Shown: positions 50,954 to 59,750 of the stretch, one piece after another
Position numbering within the stretch: position 1 is the stretch's first letter
Layout of the letters: each line of letters begins with the position of its first letter
Assembly (NCBI RefSeq): GCF_003957375.1
Contig: NZ_CP025473.1
Coordinates: forward strand, 2,540,001 to 2,604,000
Reading direction: 5' to 3'
Length of the DNA: 64,000 bases
Source: Enterococcus mundtii
GTDB taxonomy: Bacteria; Bacillota; Bacilli; Lactobacillales; Enterococcaceae
Made by a program: the position numbers and the translations under genes
Notes under the pieces: generated by a model
What the model was told of the DNA's origin: nothing
The model's database searches: none
Seen by the model: the letters and a program-made list of their open reading frames with translations, nothing else

Positions 50954-53524
50954 TTACAATTCTGTCAGAACTTCTTCTGCTAGACTTGTTCCTTTTTCTT
51001 TCCCTTTACCAATCAATAAGAAAAGCTGCAATGTGGCTAAAGTAAAGCTACTTCCTTTCATATAAGCAAAATAACGGCCCTCCCAATGAGTAACATACCG
51101 TTGTTTTTCTTCGTAAGCTAATTGGAATGAGTAAAAAAAATTCCCGTAATTAAAGATGATCCTCATCACTTTTTCTTGTAAGAATGAGAAATCAGTTTCT
51201 CCGACATTTGCAAGTGGCGCCAGTCCCAAATTCGCTTCTGCATACCCATTTTTGCGATAGACATCCAGTAGATTTGCAAGTAAGTAATCACCTAGACTAT
51301 TCGGCTGGTTCGGTAGATACCGCAATAAATCATACCCCGCTTGGCGGTCATTGATTGGTTGAGATGTAATAAACCCAACGATTTTCTGCTCTTTCCGAAC
51401 AATACCAATACCACTCATCAAAAGATAATCTTTCTTAAAATAACCAACAGAGAAATGCTTCTCACGAGAGCCATTCAACCATTTTTGAGAAACTTCCTCA
51501 ATCGGTTCAAGCAACTCTTCAGGTAATTGGTCATACCAGGTAAAATGGTACCCCTCATTCGTCAAACGTTGTAATTCGATCTGCCTTGTGCGCCAGTGTA
51601 GCGCACCTGAAGAAAGATCAGTAATTGCTGCTTCTCCAACTTTTGTAAAGTGAAAACCCGCTTCGTGAAGCATGACGACATAACTTTCGGATACTTTATA
51701 AAAAGCTAATTCATAGCCAAAACAATCGGCTTTTTTCAAAAACTCATGTGTAGCTGTACGTATCTTCGTTGGATCACCAATCGGATCACCAAGAACAAAA
51801 CATTTATTCCCTTTGATTTGGTAACCAAACACTACTTTATCTTGACCATTTTCCTGATAATAAAAATAAGTATATCCAGGTAAGTGCAGATAATGACTAG
51901 CTGCGGTTCCACCATAGGCCGTCAAAAGGCGATTTAAACGCATTTGATCCAGAGGTTCACCAAACCCTGTCTCTGAAGCTAAATATTGGTACAATGCAAC
52001 TAACGCAAGTAATGAGATCCCTAAACCAATCAGTCCTGAAAACCAAACATCCTCAGATGGAAAGAGTATAAAGCGATTCGCAGTTATATCACCTACCCAA
52101 AAACTTCCACGGTGATAGCCTGCGATTGCATAAACAATAAATAAAAAGCCAAACAAACACGCATCAAATATGATTGCTCCCCAAGAATAGACAAACTTTT
52201 CACGATAAAACTCTTTTCGGGATAACCAAACCGCTAGCAAAATCAAAAGGTAAACAACGATCAGTTCCCAAGACAATGTTCGCAGTACAGTGTTGATGAT
52301 GCCAAAAGCGAGCAAAGCAATCGTAGGGATAAAGGCTTTTTTGACTTTCATCGCCAAAGCTCTGGCTAAGCCTAGTAATAAGAAGCCGACCAGCAGATTC
52401 AATGACTGATCCAAAAAATCAAACGAAAAGGGTAAGAGTATTTGAAACAATCGACTGACAGTCGAAAGATTCGTGATCGTTGAAAGTAAGACCATCATGA
52501 TTCCCGCAAAATAAACGGCACACACTAACACCAAATGAGCAATTTTTTGAAAAAATAATCGGGGAATATTATCTAAAAATCGATTGATTTTGACACCTGT
52601 GTGTGTCAAAAATAAAACGATTCCTGAAAGAAATGGTAGAACATAATAGAACAAACGATAATAAAGCAACCAAACAAGTGCAACATCTTGCCGCACGCCA
52701 AGTTGACTCATTCCTAAGATCATCAGCACATCAAATGTTCCTACACCACCTGGTACCATCGTCAACATTCCGATCAACGTGGCAATGATAAACATAGGGT
52801 ACAAAGACCATAAAGAAATATCTACGCCCATCAAGTGTCCAATCAACAAGAAAACTACTAAGGCACCAGTCCATTGTCCAAAGGAAGCTAGGAATAAGCC
52901 AAGCAAGCCTTTGGGATAAAATTCTGCAAATAGTGTTTTACGTTTCAAATAGGCAAACAAAAAGATAAGCGGTGCTAGAAAGCTACCACCAAATAACCAA
53001 ATCCAATAACTGCGAAATACACTATCTGTTTGAAGAAAGAAGACATTGATGAATGTCACTAATGACCAAATAGAAAGACCAGTCAATAGAAACAAAGCAA
53101 CCTTAGAGACTGTTGCCAACACCATTTTCCGATTCGTGTGCTTGCCATAAAAACTGGCGCGCAAGCTTGCTCCGACAATCCCTCCGAATCCTGCCAAGTT
53201 ATTGATCGTATTCGTGATCCATGCAGATAACAAAAAGTCTTTACGACTCATTTTGGGCTTGCCTTGTTTTTCCAATACTCGAATCGTTACCCAATCATAA
53301 AGTAACATCGGCATCACACCAATCAAACCTGCTAATATCATCCATGCTAACTTGACATGACTTTGTTGTTCCATCGTGTGCCAGACATCTTGCCAACTCA
53401 TCCCATGGGCAATGTTTGCGACTTGATTCGCCACAAAAACAAGGATCGATCCAAAGAAAATCAGCTTCAAAATCAACTGATGTGCTTTCACCCACTGGAT
53501 CATGATCTGTAATTTATTTTTCAC
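50954..53524 (-). CDS. mprF: Phosphatidylglycerol lysyltransferase/flippase MprF
   Basis: Adds an amino acid from aminoacyl-tRNA to phosphatidylglycerol and flips the product outward, which protects against cationic peptides and daptomycin. About 856 residues: an N-terminal half with some 14 hydrophobic helices (flippase), then a C-terminal GNAT-like synthase domain (about 545-845) with KCFVLGDPIG and DLLRYLPNQP. I start at GTG 53524, six bases after AGGAAGG. The GTG two codons earlier touches the ribosome-binding site. Enterococci often have two mprF genes; which this is cannot be told here. Confidence 0.95.
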   Translation of the reverse strand: MKNKLQIMIQWVKAHQLILKLIFFGSILVFVANQVANIAHGMSWQDVWHTMEQQSHVKLAWMILAGLIGVMPMLLYDWVTIRVLEKQGKPKMSRKDFLLSAWITNTINNLAGFGGIVGASLRASFYGKHTNRKMVLATVSKVALFLLTGLSIWSLVTFINVFFLQTDSVFRSYWIWLFGGSFLAPLIFLFAYLKRKTLFAEFYPKGLLGLFLASFGQWTGALVVFLLIGHLMGVDISLWSLYPMFIIATLIGMLTMVPGGVGTFDVLMILGMSQLGVRQDVALVWLLYYRLFYYVLPFLSGIVLFLTHTGVKINRFLDNIPRLFFQKIAHLVLVCAVYFAGIMMVLLSTITNLSTVSRLFQILLPFSFDFLDQSLNLLVGFLLLGLARALAMKVKKAFIPTIALLAFGIINTVLRTLSWELIVVYLLILLAVWLSRKEFYREKFVYSWGAIIFDACLFGFLFIVYAIAGYHRGSFWVGDITANRFILFPSEDVWFSGLIGLGISLLALVALYQYLASETGFGEPLDQMRLNRLLTAYGGTAASHYLHLPGYTYFYYQENGQDKVVFGYQIKGNKCFVLGDPIGDPTKIRTATHEFLKKADCFGYELAFYKVSESYVVMLHEAGFHFTKVGEAAITDLSSGALHWRTRQIELQRLTNEGYHFTWYDQLPEELLEPIEEVSQKWLNGSREKHFSVGYFKKDYLLMSGIGIVRKEQKIVGFITSQPINDRQAGYDLLRYLPNQPNSLGDYLLANLLDVYRKNGYAEANLGLAPLANVGETDFSFLQEKVMRIIFNYGNFFYSFQLAYEEKQRYVTHWEGRYFAYMKGSSFTLATLQLFLLIGKGKEKGTSLAEEVLTEL

Positions 53525-53614
53525 CGGCACCCTTCCTCACCTGTAGACTTTCTAAACATATACACTCATGTTATCTTATTTACATTGATTTTTCCACTTT
53601 GGGCATTAGGTTGT

Positions 53615-53712
53615 GAAAAAGCCGTTAAGCTCCAAGTAGTAAGGCATAACGTGGGAAAATAGCTCCTCATATTTTTCACGTTTTGACTTACTATTGAAGG
53701 AGCTGGCTTTTG
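53615..53712. repeat. Imperfect palindrome upstream of proC
   Basis: Left arm about 53616-53659 (AAAAGCCGTTAAGCTCC, then TAGTAAGGCATAACGTGGG) pairs with right arm about 53672-53712 with a few bulges, an inverted repeat of about 40 bases per arm. Sequence and size differ from repeats A-D. Possibly a second family of mobile palindromes or a two-way terminator. Confidence 0.65.
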
Positions 53713-53757
53713 AACACTGTTTATCAGAGGTTGCTCCTTGAACACCGTTTATCAAGG
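53710..53757 (+). repeat. Direct repeat TTGAACAC-GTTTATCA, two copies
   Basis: TTGAACACTGTTTATCAGAG (53710-53729) recurs as TTGAACACCGTTTATCAAGG (53738-53757), 28 bases apart, directly after the palindrome at 53615-53712. Confidence 0.75.
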
Positions 53758-53815
53758 TCGTGAAAGAAGCGCTTTGACCTGAGCAGTAAACTGAAAAATC
53801 GATTCGTCTCTCGAC

Positions 53816-53844
53816 TTGCAGATTATGAGAAAGAAAGCTATGCT
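53816..53844 (+). promoter_or_regulatory. Candidate proC promoter
   Basis: TTGCAG (53816-53821), 17 bases, TATGCT (53839-53844), 22 bases before the start codon. Both hexamers are moderate matches. Confidence 0.45.
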
Positions 53845-53866
53845 AAAAACCAAAGGAGAGGATTAC

Positions 53867-54661
53867 ATGAAAATCGGATTTATCGGTACAGGAAATATGG
53901 CACAAGCAATTATTCATGGTATCTTAGCAAATAATCTGGTGGCTAAAGAAGATATTTTTGTTTCAAGCGGTCATTATGAAAATGCCCAACGTTTTGCTGG
54001 TAAAGTCGGGGTCAATGCCTGTCAAACCAATCAAGAGATTGCTGAAAAAGCAGAAATCGTTGTTTTGGCAGTGAAACCAAAAATCATCGAACAGGTGTTA
54101 CATGAATTACGCGACCATCGTAAACAACAGTTGTTTATCTCAATTGCTTCAGGAAAATCGCTTGCAACACTAGAACAAGCACTGGATCCAGAAGCTGCTA
54201 TCATTCGCGTGATGCCCAATGTCAACGTGAGTGTTGGCGCGGGTGTTTCTGCAATCTGTAAAAACCAAGCAGCAACAAATGAACAGTTGACACAAGCGAC
54301 ACAAATCTTTGAAGCGATTGGTAGTGTCTACCCTTTAGCAGAAGATGATTTCAGTACATTTATCGGATTGGCTGGAAGCTCCCCTGCTTTTATTTATATG
54401 TTGATCGATGCAATGGGACGTGCAGGTGTTTTACATGGACTACCTAAAAAAACAGCAACAGAAATTGCCGCTAAAGCGATTTTAGGTTCCTGCCAAAAGT
54501 TCCTAGCAAGCGATGAAAATCCTTGGGAATTAGTTGATCAAGTATCTTCTCCAGGCGGAACGACAGTTGTCGGTGTCGTCGCATTAGAAGAAGCTGGGTT
54601 TATCCCTGCAATCATCACAGGGATCACGAAAACAATCGAAAAAGATAAAGAAATGTTGTAA
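53867..54661 (+). CDS. proC: Pyrroline-5-carboxylate reductase
   Basis: Last step of proline synthesis, NAD(P)H-dependent. 264 residues with Rossmann motif GFIGTGNMAQAI at the N-terminus, VKPKI, MPNVNVSVGAG and the C-terminal dimer motif VSSPGGTTVVG. ATG 53867 follows AAAGGAGAGG; the upstream ATG codons in frame have no ribosome-binding site. proB and proA are not adjacent. Confidence 0.96.
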   Translation: MKIGFIGTGNMAQAIIHGILANNLVAKEDIFVSSGHYENAQRFAGKVGVNACQTNQEIAEKAEIVVLAVKPKIIEQVLHELRDHRKQQLFISIASGKSLATLEQALDPEAAIIRVMPNVNVSVGAGVSAICKNQAATNEQLTQATQIFEAIGSVYPLAEDDFSTFIGLAGSSPAFIYMLIDAMGRAGVLHGLPKKTATEIAAKAILGSCQKFLASDENPWELVDQVSSPGGTTVVGVVALEEAGFIPAIITGITKTIEKDKEML

Positions 54662-54723
54662 ACGAAGAAGCGATGCAAGGATAGACTAAAAAAAAATAAA
54701 ATTTAATATTGTTAAAACAAAAC

Positions 54724-54773
54724 AAGCCGAAGAATCCTAAAACGCTTGGGCCTACTTCTGGATTCTTCGGCTT
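54724..54773. terminator. Terminator between proC and the convergent membrane-protein gene
   Basis: Perfect 14-base-pair stem AAGCCGAAGAATCC / GGATTCTTCGGCTT (54724-54737, 54760-54773). In minus sense it is followed by CTTGTTTTGTTTT, in plus sense by a poorer T tract. It can serve both genes. Confidence 0.75.
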
Positions 54774-54794
54774 GTTTATATTGAACAATTGCTA

Positions 54795-55208
54795 TTATTT
54801 CTTGTTTCGCTGTGAAAACAAAATTACCCCATATAAAATTAGTATTCCTACAAGTATTAATATAGCGTACAAAAAACGTGTAATCTCAAATTTTTCAACC
54901 CCAAATGAGCTTACTATTTTAGGTGGTAAGTAAAAACACAAGAATAGAAGAACCACATATTGGATTTTTCTTATTCTAGTTTCATTCTTAAACGGTTTAA
55001 TGGATAAAAATGGAACTCCAAAAACATAGCCTAAACCGCTAGTTGGTATTAGTATGGATTTATTTCCTTTCAATAAAAACTCTACCAAGCCGATAAAGGC
55101 TAATACAAGTAAAAATATAACTAGTAATTGAATGATGTATTTCTTCATAAGATTAGTCATCTCGTTCTGTACTGCATTCCATGATGTACCCCTCCATGAG
55201 TTAGTCAT
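54795..55208 (-). CDS. Small membrane protein of unknown function, last gene of a peptide unit
   Basis: 137 residues from an ATG that lies one base after the stop of the 39-residue peptide gene (TAA-A-ATG), so probably coupled. Three clear hydrophobic helices (about 24-46, 78-96, 111-133 from this start), positive N-terminus and a C-terminal KK. Alternative starts are 55226 and 55148; the last gives the simplest membrane protein (MKKYIIQLL). No family recognised. Size and position beside a small peptide gene would suit an immunity, export or sensing partner, but that is inference. AT-rich compared with its neighbours. Confidence 0.6.
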   Translation of the reverse strand: MTNSWRGTSWNAVQNEMTNLMKKYIIQLLVIFLLVLAFIGLVEFLLKGNKSILIPTSGLGYVFGVPFLSIKPFKNETRIRKIQYVVLLFLCFYLPPKIVSSFGVEKFEITRFLYAILILVGILILYGVILFSQRNKK

Positions 55209-55209
55209 T

Positions 55210-55329
55210 TTATACTTCTCGAACATATAATCCAGTCATGTTACTAGTAGCTAAAGAGGATGCACTTGCTTCTCCACTAGATAACATACTCATTGTGGTA
55301 GATAAGGTAAAAATTTCAGATTTCATCAT
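55210..55329 (-). CDS. Small peptide of 39 residues, unknown
   Basis: MMKSEIFTLSTTMSMLSSGE followed by 19 more residues, ending LYVREV. An excellent ribosome-binding site AAAGGAGGAG stands six to nine bases before a double ATG. The peptide is rich in Ser, Thr, Met and Ala, has no Cys, no double-Gly leader and no obvious signal peptide. It directly precedes the membrane-protein gene. A bacteriocin-like, signalling or toxin-type peptide is possible; none is shown. Confidence 0.5.
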   Translation of the reverse strand: MMKSEIFTLSTTMSMLSSGEASASSLATSNMTGLYVREV

Positions 55330-55349
55330 TTATACTCCTCCTTTAACAT

Positions 55350-55436
55350 CTAATGAGAGTGCTCGTAAACATTAAACCACTCATTTAGAGTACTGTGTTC
55401 AACAATTTGTGTTTTTTTATTATTACTATTCGACAT
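55350..55436 (-). CDS. Possible 28-residue peptide upstream of the 39-residue one
   Basis: MSNSNNKKTQIVEHSTLNEW plus eight more residues, ending EHSH, in the same transcript direction. Its ribosome-binding site is poor (ATAGG) and the start is only about eight bases after the proposed transcription start, so it may not be translated. Confidence 0.2.
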   Translation of the reverse strand: MSNSNNKKTQIVEHSTLNEWFNVYEHSH

Positions 55437-55450
55437 ACGATAACCTATTG

Positions 55451-55480
55451 TTAATACGTCCTTTATCCGTTGATTTTCAA
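55451..55480 (-). promoter_or_regulatory. Candidate promoter of the peptide/membrane-protein unit
   Basis: On the minus strand TTGAAA (complement of 55475-55480), 18 bases, TATTAA (complement of 55451-55456). With the terminator at 54724-54773 it would define a transcript of about 720 bases. Confidence 0.45.
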
Positions 55481-55533
55481 ATTAAATAATAACAATAATA
55501 CATAAAAATCCTTGTAAATTCACTTTTTTCTGT

Positions 55534-55640
55534 CACCTTAGAACTGAATAAGCGCCGAGAACATCCGTAACCTCTTCGAAAATAAGACTGCATATTTTTA
55601 TGCTTACTGTCTTAGTGATCGAAGAGGTTGTTCTTCCTAT
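55534..55640. repeat. Palindromic intergenic repeat, copy D (degenerate)
   Basis: The left end (CACCTTAGAACTGAATAAGC, then CGTAACCTCTTCGAAAATAAG) matches the other copies. Its complement returns as CGAAGAGGTTGTTCT at about 55620-55634, and an inner AATAAGAC...GTCTTA stem is present, but the core differs from A and B. It lies after the broken reading frame 55727-56671. Confidence 0.65.
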
Positions 55641-55726
55641 TTTAGTTTTAGCTAATACTTACAGTAGTAAAATTATACTTTATCTTTGTGCTAACTTTTT
55701 CTGGCTAGTGTCCTTTACTGTTCGTT

Positions 55727-56671
55727 TTACGGACTAACTTGTTTTCCCTTCACGATAGACTGCTGGTAAGTGATTGTCGCGTTGGTCTCTTTATTAATCT
55801 TTTTTCCAGGGCTTATGGTCCTTGCAAAATCCCCTACTTCATCCCTTGTTTGAGTAGAACCTGTCGGCATCATTTCAGACAATTCTTGCGTTTTTTCTAA
55901 ATCTTTGGTTTGTTCTAAAACAAAGAAATTACCTGTTTGGATCATTGCTTACACAGTGAATAGCTTGCCATCTCCCAATTCCTCTTCCTTTGTTTCTCTT
56001 TTGACACGCGGTTGGTTATAGGACCCATTTTGATTGGCAAAATCTCTTATAATCGTTGCAAGCAATTGAGCATCCGTCAATTTGAAGTTAGTAAATAATA
56101 AAGGGTCTGTTTGAAATGCTTTGTTGACAGTTTTTTTAGATAACCGAGGTCATTTTGTTTTTTTTGCTACCGCTGTAACAAATTGATCAAAATTAGGAGG
56201 TTCAAAATACTCTACGTATCGTTCAAGAAAATCATCTGTCATATTTTGTCCACTCAGCAAAAATCCAGTAGACGTTAGCCCATATCTAACAATATCATAT
56301 GTTCTTGAAACAATATGTGTGGTTTCATGTGTGATCGTTCTCTCTGGAGGTACTGCCATTTGGATTCCTTGTAAAATTTCTGGTCTTTTATGGAAAGCAT
56401 CCGCTACAATAACGATGCGACACTCAGCAAGTTCGATAATTCTTTGTGGCTCTGGGACAAAATTATCCAATGGTTTAAGCGGAACTAATTCATCTTCTAA
56501 CCTTGAAATCCCATGTAGCGGCGAATACTCGATTGCATTCAGCATGCTATACCAACCCCACCATCGATTGGGGGATTCTGGAAGGGTATTATACGGCGGA
56601 TACAATGAATTCTCACGCCTCTGCATAACTGCTCCTCCAGGAGCTGAACCTGCACTCTCTTTGTTTGACAT
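55727..56671 (-). pseudogene. Broken gene for an HETTH zinc-metallopeptidase-like protein, two in-frame stops
   Basis: A single frame of 314 codons runs from ATG 56671 to the stop at 55727, interrupted only by TGA at 56150-56152 (codon 174) and TAA at 55949-55951 (codon 241). All three parts read as ordinary protein. Residues 115-119 are HETTH, after AECRIVIVADAFHKRP and before TYDIVRYG. This pattern (HExxH, then an Asp in T-x-D about seven residues on) recalls M35-type Asp-zincins, though the family is not certain. No good ribosome-binding site and no clear promoter are seen. Probably a decayed secreted or effector-type protease, flanked by the rny terminator and repeat D. Confidence 0.65.
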
Positions 56672-56701
56672 GCCTATTCACGATCTGTGATTCCTAGAAT
56701 C

Positions 56702-56742
56702 AAAAAAATGACCCAACAGACTAATCTAATCTGTTGGGTCAT
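56702..56742 (-). terminator. rny terminator
   Basis: 13-base-pair stem ATGACCCAACAGA / TCTGTTGGGTCAT (56708-56720, 56730-56742), followed in minus sense by U7, 20 bases after the rny stop. Confidence 0.9.
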
Positions 56743-56761
56743 CCTATATTTGAACTATTTT

Positions 56762-58318
56762 TTATTTCGCATAATCGGTTGCACGAGTCTCTCGGATCAC
56801 GATTACTTTGATGTGTCCTGGGTAATCCAGATCATCTTCGATGCGTTTACGGATATCGCGTACTAAGCGTACCGCATCTAAATCAGAGATTTCTTCTGGT
56901 TTGACCATGACGCGTACTTCACGTCCGGCTTGGACAGCAAAACTTGATTCAACACCGGCAAAGCTGTTTGAGATCGTTTCTAGGCTTCTCAAACGACGGA
57001 TATAGTTTTCCAATGATTCGCTTCTTGCACCTGGGCGAGCTGCTGATAATGCGTCTGCAGCGGCAACTAGGACGGAAATAACAGAAGTCGCTTCGACATC
57101 GCCATGGTGAGAGGCGATCGCGTTGATCACAACTGGATTCTCTTTGTATTTCGCTGCTAGTTCGGCACCGATCTCAACATGTGAGCCTTCAATTTCATGG
57201 TCTAATGCTTTCCCAATATCATGCAGCAATCCCGCACGTTTCGCCAATTGGATATCTTCGCCTAACTCCGCTGCTAAGATTCCTGATAATTTCGCTACTT
57301 CGACCGAGTGTTTCAACACGTTTTGGCCATAACTTGTTCGGAAATGGAGACGACCCATGATCTTGATCAAATCTGGATGAAGCGTATGTGCGCCGACTTC
57401 AAAGGCTGCTTCTTCTCCATATTCACGGATCCGCTCGTCCATTTCTTTGCGTGATTTTTCAACCATTTCTTCAATACGTGCTGGATGGATCCGTCCATCT
57501 TGAATCAGTTTTTCTAATGTCATTCGTGCGATTTCTCGACGAATTGGATCAAATCCTGAAAGAACGACTGCTTCTGGTGTATCATCAATGATCAAATCGA
57601 TCCCTGTAAGAGTCTCAAGGGTCCGAATATTTCGTCCTTCCCGTCCGATGATACGACCTTTCATTTCGTCATTTGGCAATGTCACGACAGACACTGTCGT
57701 TTCAGAAACTTGATCTGCTGCACAACGTTGGATAGCCAATGAGAGCAAGTTCTTCGCTTTGCGATCTGCTTCTTCTTTTGCACGTTGTTCTGATTCTTTT
57801 ACCATCAAGGTCAGTTCATGATTCAACTCTTCTTCGGTTGATTTCATGATTACTTCTCTTGCATCTTCTTTCGATAAACCAGCAATTTTTTCTAATTCTT
57901 TTTGTTGATCTTCAATCAATCTTTCAACGTCTTTTTCTCGCTCTTCAATTAATTGCTGTTTTGAACTAAGTGCCTCTTCTTTACTTTCAAGTGAGTTTTC
58001 TCGTTTTTCTAACGAGTCATCTTTACGATCTAACGTTTGTTCGCGTTGGATCAATCGATTTTCTTGAGATTTTAGCTCTAATTTACTTTCTCTCAGCTCA
58101 CTTTCAACTTCAGAACGATATTTCTGATTTTCTTCCTTAGCTTCCAACAATGCTTCTTTTTTTAGAGTTTCTGCTTCTTTTTTTGCACCTTCAAGAATAC
58201 TTGCAGCTGATGTTTTTGCACCAGCAATTTCTTTCTCATGACGTGACTTCGCAACCATAAACCCTAAACCAAGACCGACAATTAAACCGATGATAGCGAG
58301 GAGAATGTTGAGTCCCAT
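56762..58318 (-). CDS. rny: Ribonuclease Y
   Basis: Membrane-anchored endoribonuclease that starts bulk mRNA decay. From ATG 58318 (behind GGAGGTG) the protein has 518 residues, the family length: one N-terminal transmembrane helix (about 4-22), a long coiled coil (about 25-190), a KH domain with [17 protein letters not shown], and an HD domain with [10 protein letters not shown] and the later SHHGD. The longer frame would translate the ribosome-binding site. Good promoter upstream; follows recA in the order. Confidence 0.96.
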   Translation of the reverse strand: MGLNILLAIIGLIVGLGLGFMVAKSRHEKEIAGAKTSAASILEGAKKEAETLKKEALLEAKEENQKYRSEVESELRESKLELKSQENRLIQREQTLDRKDDSLEKRENSLESKEEALSSKQQLIEEREKDVERLIEDQQKELEKIAGLSKEDAREVIMKSTEEELNHELTLMVKESEQRAKEEADRKAKNLLSLAIQRCAADQVSETTVSVVTLPNDEMKGRIIGREGRNIRTLETLTGIDLIIDDTPEAVVLSGFDPIRREIARMTLEKLIQDGRIHPARIEEMVEKSRKEMDERIREYGEEAAFEVGAHTLHPDLIKIMGRLHFRTSYGQNVLKHSVEVAKLSGILAAELGEDIQLAKRAGLLHDIGKALDHEIEGSHVEIGAELAAKYKENPVVINAIASHHGDVEATSVISVLVAAADALSAARPGARSESLENYIRRLRSLETISNSFAGVESSFAVQAGREVRVMVKPEEISDLDAVRLVRDIRKRIEDDLDYPGHIKVIVIRETRATDYAK

Positions 58319-58432
58319 TAAATCCACCTCCATACTATCTTTTCCATTTTTATCATCTACCAATTTCTATGATAAATTATTCTAAACTATAAATATGCTG
58401 TTGCATATGTGCATAAAAACCTGCACAAGTTT

Positions 58433-58461
58433 ATTCTAATGTTTGTTTCCAGTAGTGTCAA
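58433..58461 (-). promoter_or_regulatory. rny promoter
   Basis: On the minus strand TTGACA (complement of 58456-58461), 17 bases, TAGAAT (complement of 58433-58438). It gives a leader of about 108 bases. The rest of 58319-58604 up to the recA terminator shows nothing further. Confidence 0.75.
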
Positions 58462-58554
58462 CTTTAAATACGAAAAGAAACGGCTTCCTTGCTTTTCAAA
58501 AAAGGGGGGTTTTGAGCGAGTGACGGCTTATTTTTTGGTTCTTATTCTAGAGAA

Positions 58555-58590
58555 AATAAAAAACATCCGGTAGTTATTAAACTACCGGAT
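58555..58590 (-). terminator. recA terminator
   Basis: Stem ATCCGGTAGT / ACTACCGGAT (58565-58574, 58581-58590), followed in minus sense by GTTTTTTATTTT. Confidence 0.85.
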
Positions 58591-58604
58591 ACCCGCTTAT
58601 TTCT

Positions 58605-59645
58605 TTATTCATCTAGTGGTAATTCTTCTTGTGCTTCTTCTGGTACATCAACTGGCTCACCGATGCCATAAGCTGCACGCACTAATGTAGATACTTCAGC
58701 CATCATCTCTGGATGATTTGACATATAGATTTTCGCGTTTTCACGACCTTGACCAATGCGATCTTCTTTGTAAGAATACCATGCACCACTCTTATCAACG
58801 ATATCTTTTTCAACTGCCATATCCAATAGCTCGCCTTCTTGAGAGATACCTAAGCCATACATGACATCGACTTCAGCGATTTTGAATGGTGGCGCTACTT
58901 TATTTTTTACGACTTTGATCTTTGTACGGTTACCGACAATGTCCGTTCCTTGTTTCAATTGTTCAGCACGACGTACTTCCAAGCGGATCGTTGCATAGAA
59001 CTTCAGCGCACGTCCTCCTGGTGTGATTTCTGGATTACCGAACATCACGCCAACTTTTTCACGAATTTGGTTGATGAAAATCGCGATCGTTTTTGTTTTG
59101 TTGATCGATCCTGACAGTTTACGTAAGGCTTGAGACATCAAACGAGCTTGTAACCCTACGTGTGAGTCACCCATCTCCCCGTCGATCTCTGCACGTGGTA
59201 CTAAAGCTGCCACTGAGTCGATAACGACAATATCTACTGCACCACTTGATACTAAAGCATCAGCGATTTCTAATCCTTGTTCTCCTGTATCCGGTTGAGA
59301 AAGGAGTAATTCATCGATATTTACCCCTAATTTTTGGGCATATTGTGGATCTAAGGCATGTTCCGCATCAATAAAGGCGGCAGTCCCACCATTTTTTTGG
59401 ACTTCTGCGATTGCATGAAGTGCAACTGTTGTTTTACCTGAACTTTCTGGTCCGTAGACTTCAATGATCCGTCCACGAGGATAGCCACCTATCCCTAAAG
59501 CAACATCTAGTGCAAGAGAACCACTTGGAATTGTCGAGATTTGTTGGTCGATTTTTTCGCCCAGTTTCATGATTGAACCTTTCCCATAGTTCTTTTCAAT
59601 TTTTTTCAATGCAGCATCTAAGGCTGCTTTACGATCATCTGCCAA
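58605..59645 (-). CDS. recA: Recombinase RecA
   Basis: Strand exchange in recombination and co-protease for LexA. 346 residues: Walker [10 protein letters not shown] (65-73), Walker B region [10 protein letters not shown], loop L2 near [17 protein letters not shown], and an acidic C-terminus ([11 protein letters not shown]). The start is TTG at 59645 with AAGGAGG nine bases upstream. Own promoter with an SOS box. Confidence 0.98.
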   Translation of the reverse strand: MADDRKAALDAALKKIEKNYGKGSIMKLGEKIDQQISTIPSGSLALDVALGIGGYPRGRIIEVYGPESSGKTTVALHAIAEVQKNGGTAAFIDAEHALDPQYAQKLGVNIDELLLSQPDTGEQGLEIADALVSSGAVDIVVIDSVAALVPRAEIDGEMGDSHVGLQARLMSQALRKLSGSINKTKTIAIFINQIREKVGVMFGNPEITPGGRALKFYATIRLEVRRAEQLKQGTDIVGNRTKIKVVKNKVAPPFKIAEVDVMYGLGISQEGELLDMAVEKDIVDKSGAWYSYKEDRIGQGRENAKIYMSNHPEMMAEVSTLVRAAYGIGEPVDVPEEAQEELPLDE

Positions 59646-59696
59646 TACGATAATCCTCCTTATTTTTACGACTCAAAGTAACATTTCATTACGTTT

Positions 59697-59725
59697 ATAA
59701 TATCTTTTTTATTTATAAAAAGCAA
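59697..59725 (-). promoter_or_regulatory. recA promoter
   Basis: On the minus strand TTGCTT (complement of 59720-59725), 17 bases, TATTAT (complement of 59697-59702). The LexA box lies nine bases upstream of the -35. Confidence 0.65.
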
Positions 59726-59733
59726 GCAAAAAC

Positions 59734-59747
59734 CGAACAAATATTCG
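59734..59747. promoter_or_regulatory. LexA (DinR) SOS box of recA
   Basis: CGAACAAATATTCG differs from the Firmicute consensus CGAACRNRYGTTYG at one position. It lies between the cinA stop and the recA -35, where LexA binding would repress recA until DNA damage. Confidence 0.7.
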
Positions 59748-59750
59748 CAT

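Noticed and set aside
55153-55182. Nine-codon frame MECSTERDD with a good ribosome-binding site inside the membrane-protein leader
   Set aside because: It could be a coupling minigene but is too short to separate from chance, and the ribosome-binding site may serve nothing.
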